Origin: Blautia sp900556555 | GTDB lineage: Bacteria > Bacillota > Clostridia > Lachnospirales > Lachnospiraceae | Assembly: GCA_964250615.1 (NCBI GenBank) | Contig: CAXUGM010000003.1 | Length of the DNA: 64,000 nt | Direction: 5' to 3' (one strand) | Shown: one piece after another, positions 26,582 to 34,434 of the stretch | How the letters are laid out: every line of letters starts with the position of its first letter | Numbering within the stretch: the stretch's first letter is position 1 | The notes under the pieces: generated by a model | Told to the model about the DNA's origin: nothing | Database searches by the model: none | The model's input: the letters and a program-made list of their open reading frames with translations, nothing else | Position numbers and translations under genes: made by a program

Positions 26582-28132
26582 ATGCTGACAATACAAAATC
26601 CGATTTTAAAAGGCTTTTATCCAGACCCGTCTATATGTCGGGTTGGAGAAGATTATTATTTAGTAAACTCCAGTTTTTGCTATTTTCCGGGAGTGCCCCT
26701 GTTTCACAGCAGAGATTTGGGGCATTGGGAACAGGTGGGAAATATTCTGGACAGACCAGAACAGTTGCCATTAGAAGGCGACGAGATTTCCAGAGGTATT
26801 TTTGCCCCGGTGATTCGGTGGCATAAGGGAACTTTTTATATGATTACTACCAATGTGGATCAGGGAGGTACCTTTGTGGTTACCTCTAAGACACCGGAAG
26901 GTCCGTGGTCTGATCCATTTTATCTGGGAGAAGAGGCAAAAGGCATTGACCCCAGTCTGTTTTTTGATGAGGATGGAACCTGTTATTATGTGGGAACCAG
27001 ACCAAATAGTAACGGAGTACATTATAATGGAGATTGGGAAATTTGGCTCCAGGAACTGGATTTAGAGAAGATGTCTCTGACTGGGGAAAGCAGAACTATA
27101 TGGAAAGGTGCCATGCAAAATGCTATCTGGCCGGAAGGACCACATTTATATAGAATCGGGGAGTACTATTATTTATTACATGCAGAAGGCGGAACAGCAG
27201 AAGACCACTGTATTTGCGTAGCAAGGACCAGAAGTTTAAAGGAACCTTTTGAGGGATGTCCCCGCAATCCGGTATTCACTCATCGTCATTTAGGACTTGA
27301 ATTCCCGGTAACCTGTGCAGGACATGGGGATCTGGTAGATGATGGACAGGGAAACTGGTATATTGTTATGCTGGCGTGCAGAAGATGTAAGGGATGCAGC
27401 AGTATGGGAAGGGAAACCTTTCTGGCAAAAGTCCAGTGGGAAAATGGATGGCCAGTGATTAATCCTGGAATTGGAAAGCTGGAAGAAAAGTTAGAACTTC
27501 CAATGGAGGCGGTACGTTTCCCAAGAGAAGCCAGTGAGGATGTGTTCTTTGAATTTCATAAAGAGCAACTGCCAAAGGAACTGATAAGTATCTACGGAAG
27601 GGATCCTGAGATGTATTCACTCAGCGAAAGACCTGGTTTTCTGCGCTTACAGGCAGGAAAGCATCATGTAGGTGAAAAAGCAGTAAGTACCTATTTGGGT
27701 GTACGGCAAATGAGCTATACATTCACCACATCCCTTGGTATGGAATTTATACCAAAAGATAGTCATAGTGGAGCTGGCTTTTTATTGTTCCAAAATCATA
27801 GAAATTTCTTAAGAGCGGAAATCAGAATGCAGAATCAAAACAGCATACTCTGTGTTATAGAAACCATAGATGGACAAGAGAAGGTATTGAAAACCACATC
27901 GATTGAAAAAGGACTGGTAGAAATCTTGTTTCAGGTAGAGGAACAACTGGGAAAAATTTCTATTGTACAAAATGAAGAGGTCCGAGAGGTTGTAGGAGAC
28001 ATTGATTTAAGACCTTACAGCACAGAATATGCTGGTGGTTTTGTTGGATGTACGATGGGAATGTACGCTTCTTCTTATGGAATGGAAAGTAAGGACTATG
28101 CAGATGTTGCATGGTTTGCAGTAAGAAATTAG
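26582..28132 (+). CDS. GH43 family beta-xylosidase (second copy, XynB-like)
   Basis: A 516-residue cytoplasmic enzyme with GH43 propeller and a C-terminal concanavalin-like domain (~320-515). Active-site segments are KGFYPDPSICRVGEDYYLV (base Asp), GIDPSLFFDEDGTCYYV (second Asp) and WPEGPHLYRIGEYYYLL (catalytic Glu). CAGHGDLVDDGQGNWYIV is conserved in beta-xylosidases. It differs widely from the GH43 at 22185, so the two probably cleave different linkages. It is the last gene of the xylan operon. Its stop codon abuts a DUF4179 gene remnant, and no terminator is seen between them. Confidence 0.9.
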   Translation: MLTIQNPILKGFYPDPSICRVGEDYYLVNSSFCYFPGVPLFHSRDLGHWEQVGNILDRPEQLPLEGDEISRGIFAPVIRWHKGTFYMITTNVDQGGTFVVTSKTPEGPWSDPFYLGEEAKGIDPSLFFDEDGTCYYVGTRPNSNGVHYNGDWEIWLQELDLEKMSLTGESRTIWKGAMQNAIWPEGPHLYRIGEYYYLLHAEGGTAEDHCICVARTRSLKEPFEGCPRNPVFTHRHLGLEFPVTCAGHGDLVDDGQGNWYIVMLACRRCKGCSSMGRETFLAKVQWENGWPVINPGIGKLEEKLELPMEAVRFPREASEDVFFEFHKEQLPKELISIYGRDPEMYSLSERPGFLRLQAGKHHVGEKAVSTYLGVRQMSYTFTTSLGMEFIPKDSHSGAGFLLFQNHRNFLRAEIRMQNQNSILCVIETIDGQEKVLKTTSIEKGLVEILFQVEEQLGKISIVQNEEVREVVGDIDLRPYSTEYAGGFVGCTMGMYASSYGMESKDYADVAWFAVRN

Positions 28133-28199
28133 GGAAATCCAGTATGAGAATATAAATAATACAGGATATGTGATGGGCTGTGAAATAGAAAAAACTTGA
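28133..28199 (+). pseudogene. Remnant of a DUF4179 gene 3' end
   Basis: Starting one base after the GH43 stop, the frame reads EIQYENINNTGYVMGCEIEKT and stops at TGA 28197-28199. The intact DUF4179 gene at 30870 reads VEIQYKNGESYVVEDKNENINNTGYVIGCD. The fragment therefore matches both sides of a 12-codon internal gap, and GGAAATCCAGTAT is identical in the two copies (28133-28145 and 31829-31841). Only the extreme 3' end of the former gene survives, marking the right boundary of the xylan island. Confidence 0.75.
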
Positions 28200-28229
28200 A
28201 ATTTTCTGAAACCGTAGTATACTGAAAAA

Positions 28230-28320
28230 GAAAAGGGGAGCTTGCGTATCAAGCAGGCTGAGAGTAGGATGAATGCCTAGACCCGTGACCTGATTTGGAT
28301 AATGCCAACGTAGGGATATA
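28230..28320 (+). ncRNA. TPP (thiamine pyrophosphate) riboswitch
   Basis: The THI-box core is complete: GGGGAGC stem, GGCTGAGAGTAGGATGAAT, ACCCGTGACCTGATTTGGAT and AATGCCAACGTAGGGA. The aptamer is followed by a Rho-independent terminator and then the thiD ribosome binding site, so TPP binding should cause premature termination of thiD transcription. Confidence 0.96.
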
Positions 28321-28334
28321 TCGTAAGATTTATG

Positions 28335-28365
28335 CGGATATACCATCATTGGTATATCCGTTTTT
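28335..28365 (+). terminator. Riboswitch expression-platform terminator
   Basis: CGGATATACCA (28335-28346) and TGGTATATCCG (28350-28360) form a hairpin followed by TTTTT, directly between the TPP aptamer and the AAGGAGG of thiD. Confidence 0.92.
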
Positions 28366-28386
28366 GGCATAAGGAGGTTAATTAGA

Positions 28387-29184
28387 ATGAAAACAGCATT
28401 AACAATTGCAGGGAGTGATTCTAGTGGTGGTGCAGGGATTCAGGCTGATATCAAAACCATGCTTTGTAATGGCGTGTATGCCATGAGTGCCATTACCGCA
28501 CTGACCGCACAGAATACTACAGGAGTGACCGATATCATGGAAGTGACACCAGAATTTCTGGGGAAGCAGCTTGATATGATTTTTACAGACATTTATCCGG
28601 ACGCAGTGAAGATTGGCATGGTATCGAATCCCATATTAATAAAGAAAACAGCAGAAAAACTGAAAGAATATCAGGCAAAAAATATTGTGGTGGATCCTGT
28701 CATGGTAGCTACCAGCGGTGCGAGCCTGATGCGTGAAGAAGCGGTAGAAACTCTGAAAGCACAGTTATTGCCGCTGGCGGATCTTCTGACACCCAATATA
28801 CCAGAAGCCGAGGTATTGGCGGACATGAAGATTTGCACGGAAGAAGATATGATAACTGCAGCAAAAAAAATCAGTGATTCTTATGGTTGTGCTGTCCTGT
28901 GCAAAGGAGGACATAGCATCCAAGATGCCAATGACTTGTTATACAGCAATGGCGGATACCAGTGGTTTCAGGGAAAACGCATTCAAAATCCAAATACTCA
29001 TGGTACGGGATGCACCTTATCCAGTGCCATTGCATCCAATCTGGCAAAAGGCTTTTCCGTGCAGGAATCGGTGCAGCGGGCGAAAGATTATATCTCAGGG
29101 GCATTGGCAGATATGCTTGATCTTGGGAAAGGAAGCGGACCGCTGAATCATGGATTTGGAATCAAGACGGAATTTTGTTTATAA
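28387..29184 (+). CDS. thiD: Hydroxymethylpyrimidine/phosphomethylpyrimidine kinase ThiD
   Basis: A 265-residue ribokinase-fold enzyme that phosphorylates HMP and HMP-phosphate for thiamine synthesis. IAGSDSSGGAGIQADIKT (~7-24) binds the pyrimidine; VVDPVMVATSG and the C-terminal anion-hole motif NPNTHGTGCTLSSAIA with its catalytic Cys are all present. Length is typical. The TPP riboswitch controls it. No other thiamine genes follow, so it probably works in salvage or with thi genes elsewhere. Confidence 0.96.
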   Translation: MKTALTIAGSDSSGGAGIQADIKTMLCNGVYAMSAITALTAQNTTGVTDIMEVTPEFLGKQLDMIFTDIYPDAVKIGMVSNPILIKKTAEKLKEYQAKNIVVDPVMVATSGASLMREEAVETLKAQLLPLADLLTPNIPEAEVLADMKICTEEDMITAAKKISDSYGCAVLCKGGHSIQDANDLLYSNGGYQWFQGKRIQNPNTHGTGCTLSSAIASNLAKGFSVQESVQRAKDYISGALADMLDLGKGSGPLNHGFGIKTEFCL

Positions 29185-29186
29185 AT

Positions 29187-29214
29187 GGGCACAGCTTCAG
29201 CTGTGTCTTTTTAT
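29187..29214 (+). terminator. Terminator after thiD
   Basis: GCACAGC and AGCTGTGT form a short hairpin ending in TCTTTTTAT immediately after the thiD stop. Confidence 0.75.
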
Positions 29215-29306
29215 GTGAATTTCTATCCCCGGGGAGGCTTGTGCAAACAAGAATACATGTTAAAATAAGAGTACATTTGTTATAAATAACGGGAGGACAG
29301 AGAATT

Positions 29307-29698
29307 ATGGGGAAAAGAACACGCATGATAGGAATGCTTCTTGCAGTTTGTATGGTAACAGGAATGACAGCCCGCGGCACAAAAAACAGCGAAAAAGAGA
29401 ATGATGGAACCAGAACGATTGTGGACGGTATGAATCGTGAGGTGGAGATTCCAGAAGAAGTGGACAGCATTGTCTGCCTCAATGTGACCAGCCTCCGTTA
29501 TACTTGTTATATGCAGGCAGAAGACCTGGTTGTGGGCGTGGAAGACTACGAACGCAGGATGGTCAGGTATATGATTTTGGTACAGCAGACGTGTTAAATA
29601 GAAAGGCAATCTGGGATGTTTATGGCATTCACGGAGAAGTGGTTTCTGTGGGAGAACAGAAGCTGGTTCTGGTGGATTCTAAGGTGATAGATGTATAA
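29307..29698 (+). pseudogene. Collapsed ABC transporter operon: binding-protein N-terminus joined to ATPase C-terminus
   Basis: The first ~83 residues resemble a metal/siderophore/cobalamin-type binding protein (hydrophobic signal, then RTIVDGMNREVEIPEEVDSIVCL...YMQAEDLVVGVEDYE). Its lipobox cysteine appears lost (TGMTARG instead of a Cys). At about base 29555 the sequence switches, one frame over, to DGQVYDFGTADVLNRKAIWDVYGIHGEVVSVGEQKLVLVDSKV, the typical C-terminal tail of an FecE/BtuD-type ABC ATPase, ending at TAA 29696. The permease and most of both genes are deleted. It keeps a ribosome binding site (GGGAGG) but cannot transport. Confidence 0.72.
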
Positions 29699-29715
29699 GA
29701 AAAGGAGAAAAAATT

Positions 29716-30261
29716 ATGAGAAAAAAATTATGGGAAAAATGTGTTGCATTTCATGGACATGAATGTGGAGGACTTACCATTGGATTTCAGGCAGCTCTAT
29801 ATGCGATAGAGTTATTAGGGTTAAAACCAGATGAAAACGGATGTCTTTCAGGAGATGAGGAACTGGTATGTATTGCTGAAAACGATGCCTGCGGCATTGA
29901 TGCCATTCAGGTTATCTTAGGATGCAGTGTGGGAAAAGGAAATTTATTGTTCCATATGAGAGGAAAACAGGCGTTTTCTTTCTATAACAGAAAAACAGGA
30001 CAATCGGTACGTCTTGTGTTGAAGCCAAAACCGGAAGGAATGAGCAGGGAAGAATCCTTTACTTATTTCCAGAACCATAAACCAGAAGAGCTTTTTACAG
30101 TAAAGGAAACCACGATTTCCTTGCCGGAGCCTGCCAGAATTTTCCGCTCAGAGCCGTGTAGCTGCTGTGGGGAGATAACTGCAGAGCCAATGCTCCGGTT
30201 ACAGGGAGGCAAGCTGTTTTGCCTGGACTGTTACGAAAAATATAACCGGTTTGATGTATAA
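29716..30261 (+). CDS. FmdE-family protein with C-terminal zinc-ribbon-like domain
   Basis: A 181-residue protein related to FmdE of formylmethanofuran dehydrogenase operons. The N-terminal hallmark is CVAFHGHECGGLTIGFQAAL, and CIAENDACGIDAIQVILGC supplies further cysteines. The C-terminus has a four-Cys zinc finger (PCSCCGEI...KLFCLDCYEKY). In Clostridia such genes usually accompany metal or cobalamin ABC transporters, which fits the ruined transporter remnant 18 bp upstream. Its biochemical role is not established; metal or pterin binding is plausible. GAAAAGGAG precedes the ATG. Confidence 0.85.
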   Translation: MRKKLWEKCVAFHGHECGGLTIGFQAALYAIELLGLKPDENGCLSGDEELVCIAENDACGIDAIQVILGCSVGKGNLLFHMRGKQAFSFYNRKTGQSVRLVLKPKPEGMSREESFTYFQNHKPEELFTVKETTISLPEPARIFRSEPCSCCGEITAEPMLRLQGGKLFCLDCYEKYNRFDV

Positions 30262-30284
30262 AAAATGTGAAGCTTTTTCTTTTT

Positions 30285-30313
30285 TGCACCCAAATCCTGT
30301 TTTCATACGTCTA
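30285..30313 (+). promoter_or_regulatory. Probable ECF-sigma-type promoter for the sigma/DUF4179 operon
   Basis: TGCACC (30285-30290) and CGTCTA (30308-30313) are separated by 17 bp. The CGTC -10 is characteristic of ECF sigma recognition, which would make the sigma gene downstream autoregulated. Confidence 0.55.
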
Positions 30314-30357
30314 ATAGGTGTAAAGAAAAATACATCTGACAAGGAGGAGGGATACCT

Positions 30358-30855
30358 ATGGACATGTTGTTGGTAAAGCGGGCACAAAAAGGTGATACCG
30401 AAGCATTTATCCAGTTGATTGAAAATCATAAAATATCTCTGTATAAAACAGCAAAAAGCTATTTGAAAAACGAAGATGATGTGGCAGATGCTATGCAGGA
30501 CACCATCCTTTCGGCATTTGAACATATGGAGGATTTAAAGAATGTCCGGTATTTTAAAACTTGGATTACCAGGATTTTAATCAATCAGTGTACGGATTTG
30601 CTGCGTCAGAGAAAACGCTGTGTTTTGGTGGAATGGGCAGGAGATACCCAAACTGCTACACCAGAGAATGACAGAGGATTTTATGAGCTTTTAGAAGACC
30701 TGCCGGAAAACTACAGGACAATTTTTCTTCTGTATTATGGAGAAGGATTTCATACAAAAGAAATCGCCCAGATATTAGAAATGAATGAAAATACAGTCAA
30801 AAGCAGGTTAAAACGTGGCAGGAAAAAACTGGAACAGGTACTTTGTTGTGAGTAA
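30358..30855 (+). CDS. ECF-type RNA polymerase sigma factor
   Basis: A 165-residue sigma factor with region 2 at ~20-80 (KTAKSYLKNEDDVADAMQDTILSAFE and FKTWITRILINQC) and region 4 at ~105-160 (LPENYRTIFLLYYGEGFHTKEIAQILEMNENTVKSRLKRGRKKL). AAGGAGGAGGG precedes the start; ATG 30358 is used, with ATG 30364 as an alternative. The partner at 30870 is probably its membrane-bound anti-sigma factor or signal protein, cotranscribed 14 bp downstream. Confidence 0.92.
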   Translation: MDMLLVKRAQKGDTEAFIQLIENHKISLYKTAKSYLKNEDDVADAMQDTILSAFEHMEDLKNVRYFKTWITRILINQCTDLLRQRKRCVLVEWAGDTQTATPENDRGFYELLEDLPENYRTIFLLYYGEGFHTKEIAQILEMNENTVKSRLKRGRKKLEQVLCCE

Positions 30856-30869
30856 AGGAGAGAAAGCGA

Positions 30870-32006
30870 ATGAAACATCAGGAAAGAAAAATGAAAGACC
30901 TTTTTGGGAAAAAGGTAGAGATTTCTAATGAAGTAGAGGAAAGGCTGGAAAGCACTTATGAAATTCTACGAAGCAGATCGAAATCAGAGACAAAAAAACA
31001 ATATAAATTTCCCAAAGTGACAGTTGCGGCTATAACCGCAGTGCTTATGATATCCACAGGCGTTTACACATCCATCCGTTCAGATTTCTTTGAAGGAATG
31101 TTTGGAAATACAACAAAAACCTCTACTCCGGCCCAACCGGTAAGTATTGATGACGGAAAAGGCGGGACCGTAGATGTGGTCATTCCGTCTAAAGAATTTG
31201 TGGATGTGGATGAAGAGAGAGCCCAGGAATTATTGGGAGATTATGTGTTGGAAGAGCCCACTGTGAAAGAAATTGGAAGCCATACCCTTACTGTAGAGAA
31301 TTTTTTGTATAATGAACTTGGAGGATTAATGTACTTTACCCTGGAACGGGAAGGCAAAGTGACAGCCCTGGCAGGAAATGAAGATACGAACCTGGCAAAA
31401 GGAGCCAGTTTTACAGATGAAGCTGATTTTTATTTTACTATTCAAATTGGCGAACAAACCATAGGATATGAGAATATCTATGTGGATACGCAGCAGAGTA
31501 CTGCTGAAAAAATGTATTGTTATAGTTATTTTTTATGGTCTGAAGAATCTGAAATTGATGTAGAGCAGAAACCGTATTTGCTCATACAGAAATATCCATG
31601 TACAAGAGGAGAAATAAACCGTATGGATGCGGAAGAATATTCTCAGATGTATGAGAATGTTGTAGAGGAAAAAGTAACTCTTACAGAGCAAGATGCGGTT
31701 CCTACGAAAACTTTAGACTTAGAAGAAAAGGGTACGCTAAGAATCAGTTCTTTTGCACTGGCTTTTGATATTCCGAAAATGCTTGGACTTTCCAGTTTGG
31801 ACATTGACCCATGGAATGTGAAGCATGTGGAAATCCAGTATAAAAACGGGGAAAGCTATGTGGTGGAAGATAAGAATGAAAATATAAACAACACAGGATA
31901 TGTGATCGGTTGTGACCCGTATTATAAGGTTGCCTTTAACCGGCTGGTGGATGTGGAAAATGTAAAGGCAGTTGTGATCAATGATATAATAATTCCAATG
32001 GAATAG
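30870..32006 (+). CDS. DUF4179 membrane protein, probable anti-sigma partner
   Basis: A 378-residue protein with a short cytoplasmic N-terminal region (1-~46), one membrane helix (~48-67, VTVAAITAVLMISTGVYTSI) and a large extracytoplasmic domain with an immunoglobulin-like C-terminal part. Paired with an ECF sigma gene, such DUF4179 proteins are thought to hold the sigma factor at the membrane until a signal arrives; this is inferred from gene order. The 3' end of a second, degraded copy lies at 28133. Confidence 0.85.
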   Translation: MKHQERKMKDLFGKKVEISNEVEERLESTYEILRSRSKSETKKQYKFPKVTVAAITAVLMISTGVYTSIRSDFFEGMFGNTTKTSTPAQPVSIDDGKGGTVDVVIPSKEFVDVDEERAQELLGDYVLEEPTVKEIGSHTLTVENFLYNELGGLMYFTLEREGKVTALAGNEDTNLAKGASFTDEADFYFTIQIGEQTIGYENIYVDTQQSTAEKMYCYSYFLWSEESEIDVEQKPYLLIQKYPCTRGEINRMDAEEYSQMYENVVEEKVTLTEQDAVPTKTLDLEEKGTLRISSFALAFDIPKMLGLSSLDIDPWNVKHVEIQYKNGESYVVEDKNENINNTGYVIGCDPYYKVAFNRLVDVENVKAVVINDIIIPME

Positions 32007-32011
32007 AAAAA

Positions 32012-32052
32012 ATCCCGGGCAGAGAGGTGAAACGAAAACCTCCCTGCCCAGA
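32012..32052. terminator. Bidirectional terminator between the DUF4179 and hutG-like genes
   Basis: GGGCAGAGAGGT and ACCTCCCTGCCC form a stem with one mismatch around a 9-base loop. A-rich sequence precedes it and a T-rich run follows, so it can serve both converging genes. Confidence 0.85.
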
Positions 32053-32063
32053 TATTTTTATCT

Positions 32064-33083
32064 TTATTTCAGCACATCAATAGCCAGATTATTCAGCTTG
32101 CACATGGTATTTACCACAGCAAAAATCAGTACAGCACCAAGGTTTGCCGTGGTGTTATCCTGGTCAAATCTTGGTGAGATTTCGCAGATATCAAAGCCTC
32201 TTACTTGCCTTGTCCGCAGGATATGTTTGATCAGTGGAAGAACCACTTCCGGGTCAAGCCCAAGAGACTGGGTAGCACTGACACCTGGTGCAAAAGCAGA
32301 GGAAAATACGTCAGTACAGATGGTGATATAAGCAGAGTCACATTCGTAAAGGAAGGTATCGATTTTTTCCAGAATCACAGAGTAATTGGAGTTCTGTATT
32401 TCCTTTGCAAGAATATAGTCAGCACCGATTTCCTTCGCATATTTAAAGAGACTGACGGTATTGCTGTGTTCCTGGATACCAAGAGGAAGATAGTGGTAAA
32501 CAGCATCCTCTTTTTTGTAAATATCGGCAATCTGGCGGAACATAGAGCCAGAGGAAGGACCATTGTCATACGGTCTCAAGTCAAAATGTGCATCAAAATT
32601 AATGATTCCCATATCCAGGGAGTCTTTCTTTTTCTTTAAGTCTGCCAATTGTCCCTGAAAGTGTCCGAAGGTGGTTTCGTGACCGCCGCCCAGTACAATG
32701 GGGAATAGTTTTAAGTCAAGAATCTTTTCTACCGCAAGTCCCAGAAGACGCTGTCCTTCTTCCATAGAAATCTCATCGCAGAGAATATTTCCTGCATCGT
32801 AGAATTTGACTTCCTGTGAAAAAGTACATGGAAAATTGGACATCTGTGCACGGATAAAATCAGGAGCAAGGGCAGTTCCCACACGTCCTTTGTTGCGTTT
32901 TACCCCCTGTTCACTGCAAAAACCGATGAAAGCGAATCCGAGCTTACCATCCATTGGTTCTGCAATTTCATTCAGATCAAGGGGCTGCACCCACTGATGC
33001 CAGCGGAAAGCGTCATAATCTGTGGTACTGTCAATACGTCCTTTCCAGCAGTCCATAGCACTCACATAATTTGTCAATAACAT
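32064..33083 (-). CDS. hutG: Ureohydrolase-family protein, probable formimidoylglutamase
   Basis: A 339-residue binuclear manganese hydrolase, most similar in motif pattern to HutG, which cuts N-formimidoyl-glutamate to glutamate and formamide. LGGGHETTFGH (~131) and INFDAHFDLRP (~163) carry metal ligands. The third motif reads ITICTDVFSSAFAPGVSAT, so the first Asp of the usual DxD is replaced by Cys, as I recall in some HutG sequences. No other hut genes are nearby, leaving the assignment moderate; agmatinase is the alternative. AAAGGAG precedes the ATG. Confidence 0.75.
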   Translation of the reverse strand: MLLTNYVSAMDCWKGRIDSTTDYDAFRWHQWVQPLDLNEIAEPMDGKLGFAFIGFCSEQGVKRNKGRVGTALAPDFIRAQMSNFPCTFSQEVKFYDAGNILCDEISMEEGQRLLGLAVEKILDLKLFPIVLGGGHETTFGHFQGQLADLKKKKDSLDMGIINFDAHFDLRPYDNGPSSGSMFRQIADIYKKEDAVYHYLPLGIQEHSNTVSLFKYAKEIGADYILAKEIQNSNYSVILEKIDTFLYECDSAYITICTDVFSSAFAPGVSATQSLGLDPEVVLPLIKHILRTRQVRGFDICEISPRFDQDNTTANLGAVLIFAVVNTMCKLNNLAIDVLK

Positions 33084-33191
33084 TTTTTCTTCTCCTTTAA
33101 GCAGTTATTTTGTCGTTATTGTTCATACAAGACTATTGATACCTTATTTTAACATTGTTTCTAAAAAAAAGATAGACTGAGAACATTAGAA

Positions 33192-33220
33192 TTGAAAAAT
33201 GGGAAGAGTACACTTATAAT
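33192..33220 (+). promoter_or_regulatory. Sigma-A type promoter for the anion permease gene
   Basis: TTGAAA (33192-33197) and TATAAT (33215-33220) with a 17-bp spacer, ~35 bp before the permease start. It probably drives the permease and MATE genes. Confidence 0.75.
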
Positions 33221-33263
33221 AAAGACGGTAATTTGATATAGAACATGAAGGAGTATGAAATAC

Positions 33264-34403
33264 ATGGAAAAAGGGGTAGAAAAAGTAAGAGATTTTATGA
33301 AAAAAGAGGCTGTTTTGTGCATTGCCCTTGGGCTTGCAATCCTGTCTGTCTTCTGGCAGCCAGTGGACAAGAACTATCTTGGGTATATTGACTGGAATAC
33401 CTTAATGCTTTTGTTCTGTCTTATGGCTGCCATGGCCGGATTTCAGAGGCTTGGCATATTTCAAAAGACAGGTGATTTTCTTTTGGGAGCAGTGAAAAAT
33501 ACCAGAAGTCTCCTTCTGATTTTGTGTTTTCTGCCCTTCCTCTTTAGTATGCTGATTACTAATGATGTGGCATTGATTACCTTTGTGCCCTTTGGGATGA
33601 TTGTACTGCAAATGTGCAAAAAAGAACGGTTTGTCATACCGCTGGTGGTGCTGCAGACCATTGCAGCGAACATGGGAAGCAGCCTTACGCCTGTTGGAAA
33701 TCCACAGAATCTATATCTGTATAGTCAGTCAGGTGCAGCAGTGGGTGATTTCCTTCTCTGGATGCTTCCCTACACCCTTGTGACGGGAATATGTATAGGG
33801 CTTGCAGTACTGCTTCAGAGAAAAGAAAAGGTGGAGTACAGCCCTCAAAAAAGCAATGCTGTGTGGGGAAAAAAGCGGAAATTTTATTTTATCAGCTATG
33901 TTGTGATGTTCCTTTGCTGCCTTGCCAGTGTTTCCAAAATGCTGCCGCCTATGGCTCTGTTTTTTCTGGTATTGGCCTTTTTGCTTGTGGCAGACCGGAA
34001 AATTTTATGCTGTATTGATTATGCCCTTTTAGGAACCTTTGTGGCATTCTTTATTTTTATTGGCAACCTGGGAAGAGTGCCTGCATTTCGTGATTTTTTT
34101 GCCGGGATTCTTACAGGACATGAAACACTGGCAGGGGTAGTGTCCAGCCAGATTATCAGCAATGTTCCGGCGGCATTACTTTTATCTGGCTTTACGGATA
34201 AATGGGAAAGTCTGGTCATCGGAACCAATCTGGGCGGTCTTGGAACCCTGATCGCATCTATGGCAAGCCTGATTTCTTACAAACAGATAGTAAGGCAATA
34301 TCCTGTGCTAAAGGGCAGGTATTTCTTGTATTTTACCTTGGGAAATGTGGGGATGCTGTTGATTTTACTTGGAGTTTACGCAGGGCTTGGTGCGATAAAA
34401 TAA
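33264..34403 (+). CDS. SLC13/ArsB-like (DASS-type) anion permease
   Basis: A 379-residue membrane protein with ~10-11 helices. Its two pseudo-symmetric signature segments are NMGSSLTPVGNPQNLYL and SQIISNVPAALLLSGF with TNLGGLGTLIASMASLISYK, as in sodium/dicarboxylate-citrate or ArsB-type carriers. ATG 33255 is only 1 bp from the GGAG, whereas 33264 is ~10 bp from it and is preferred. The substrate is likely a small anion such as a di- or tricarboxylate; this cannot be refined. The MATE gene begins 31 bp downstream. Confidence 0.82.
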   Translation: MEKGVEKVRDFMKKEAVLCIALGLAILSVFWQPVDKNYLGYIDWNTLMLLFCLMAAMAGFQRLGIFQKTGDFLLGAVKNTRSLLLILCFLPFLFSMLITNDVALITFVPFGMIVLQMCKKERFVIPLVVLQTIAANMGSSLTPVGNPQNLYLYSQSGAAVGDFLLWMLPYTLVTGICIGLAVLLQRKEKVEYSPQKSNAVWGKKRKFYFISYVVMFLCCLASVSKMLPPMALFFLVLAFLLVADRKILCCIDYALLGTFVAFFIFIGNLGRVPAFRDFFAGILTGHETLAGVVSSQIISNVPAALLLSGFTDKWESLVIGTNLGGLGTLIASMASLISYKQIVRQYPVLKGRYFLYFTLGNVGMLLILLGVYAGLGAIK

Positions 34404-34434
34404 ACACAAATTTATAGGAAACAGGGAGTAAATT

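Noticed and set aside
29504..29698. Independent small gene with ATG at 29504
   Set aside because: Its first ~17 residues are the out-of-frame reading of the binding-protein remnant; the rest is the tail of an ABC ATPase. It has no RBS.
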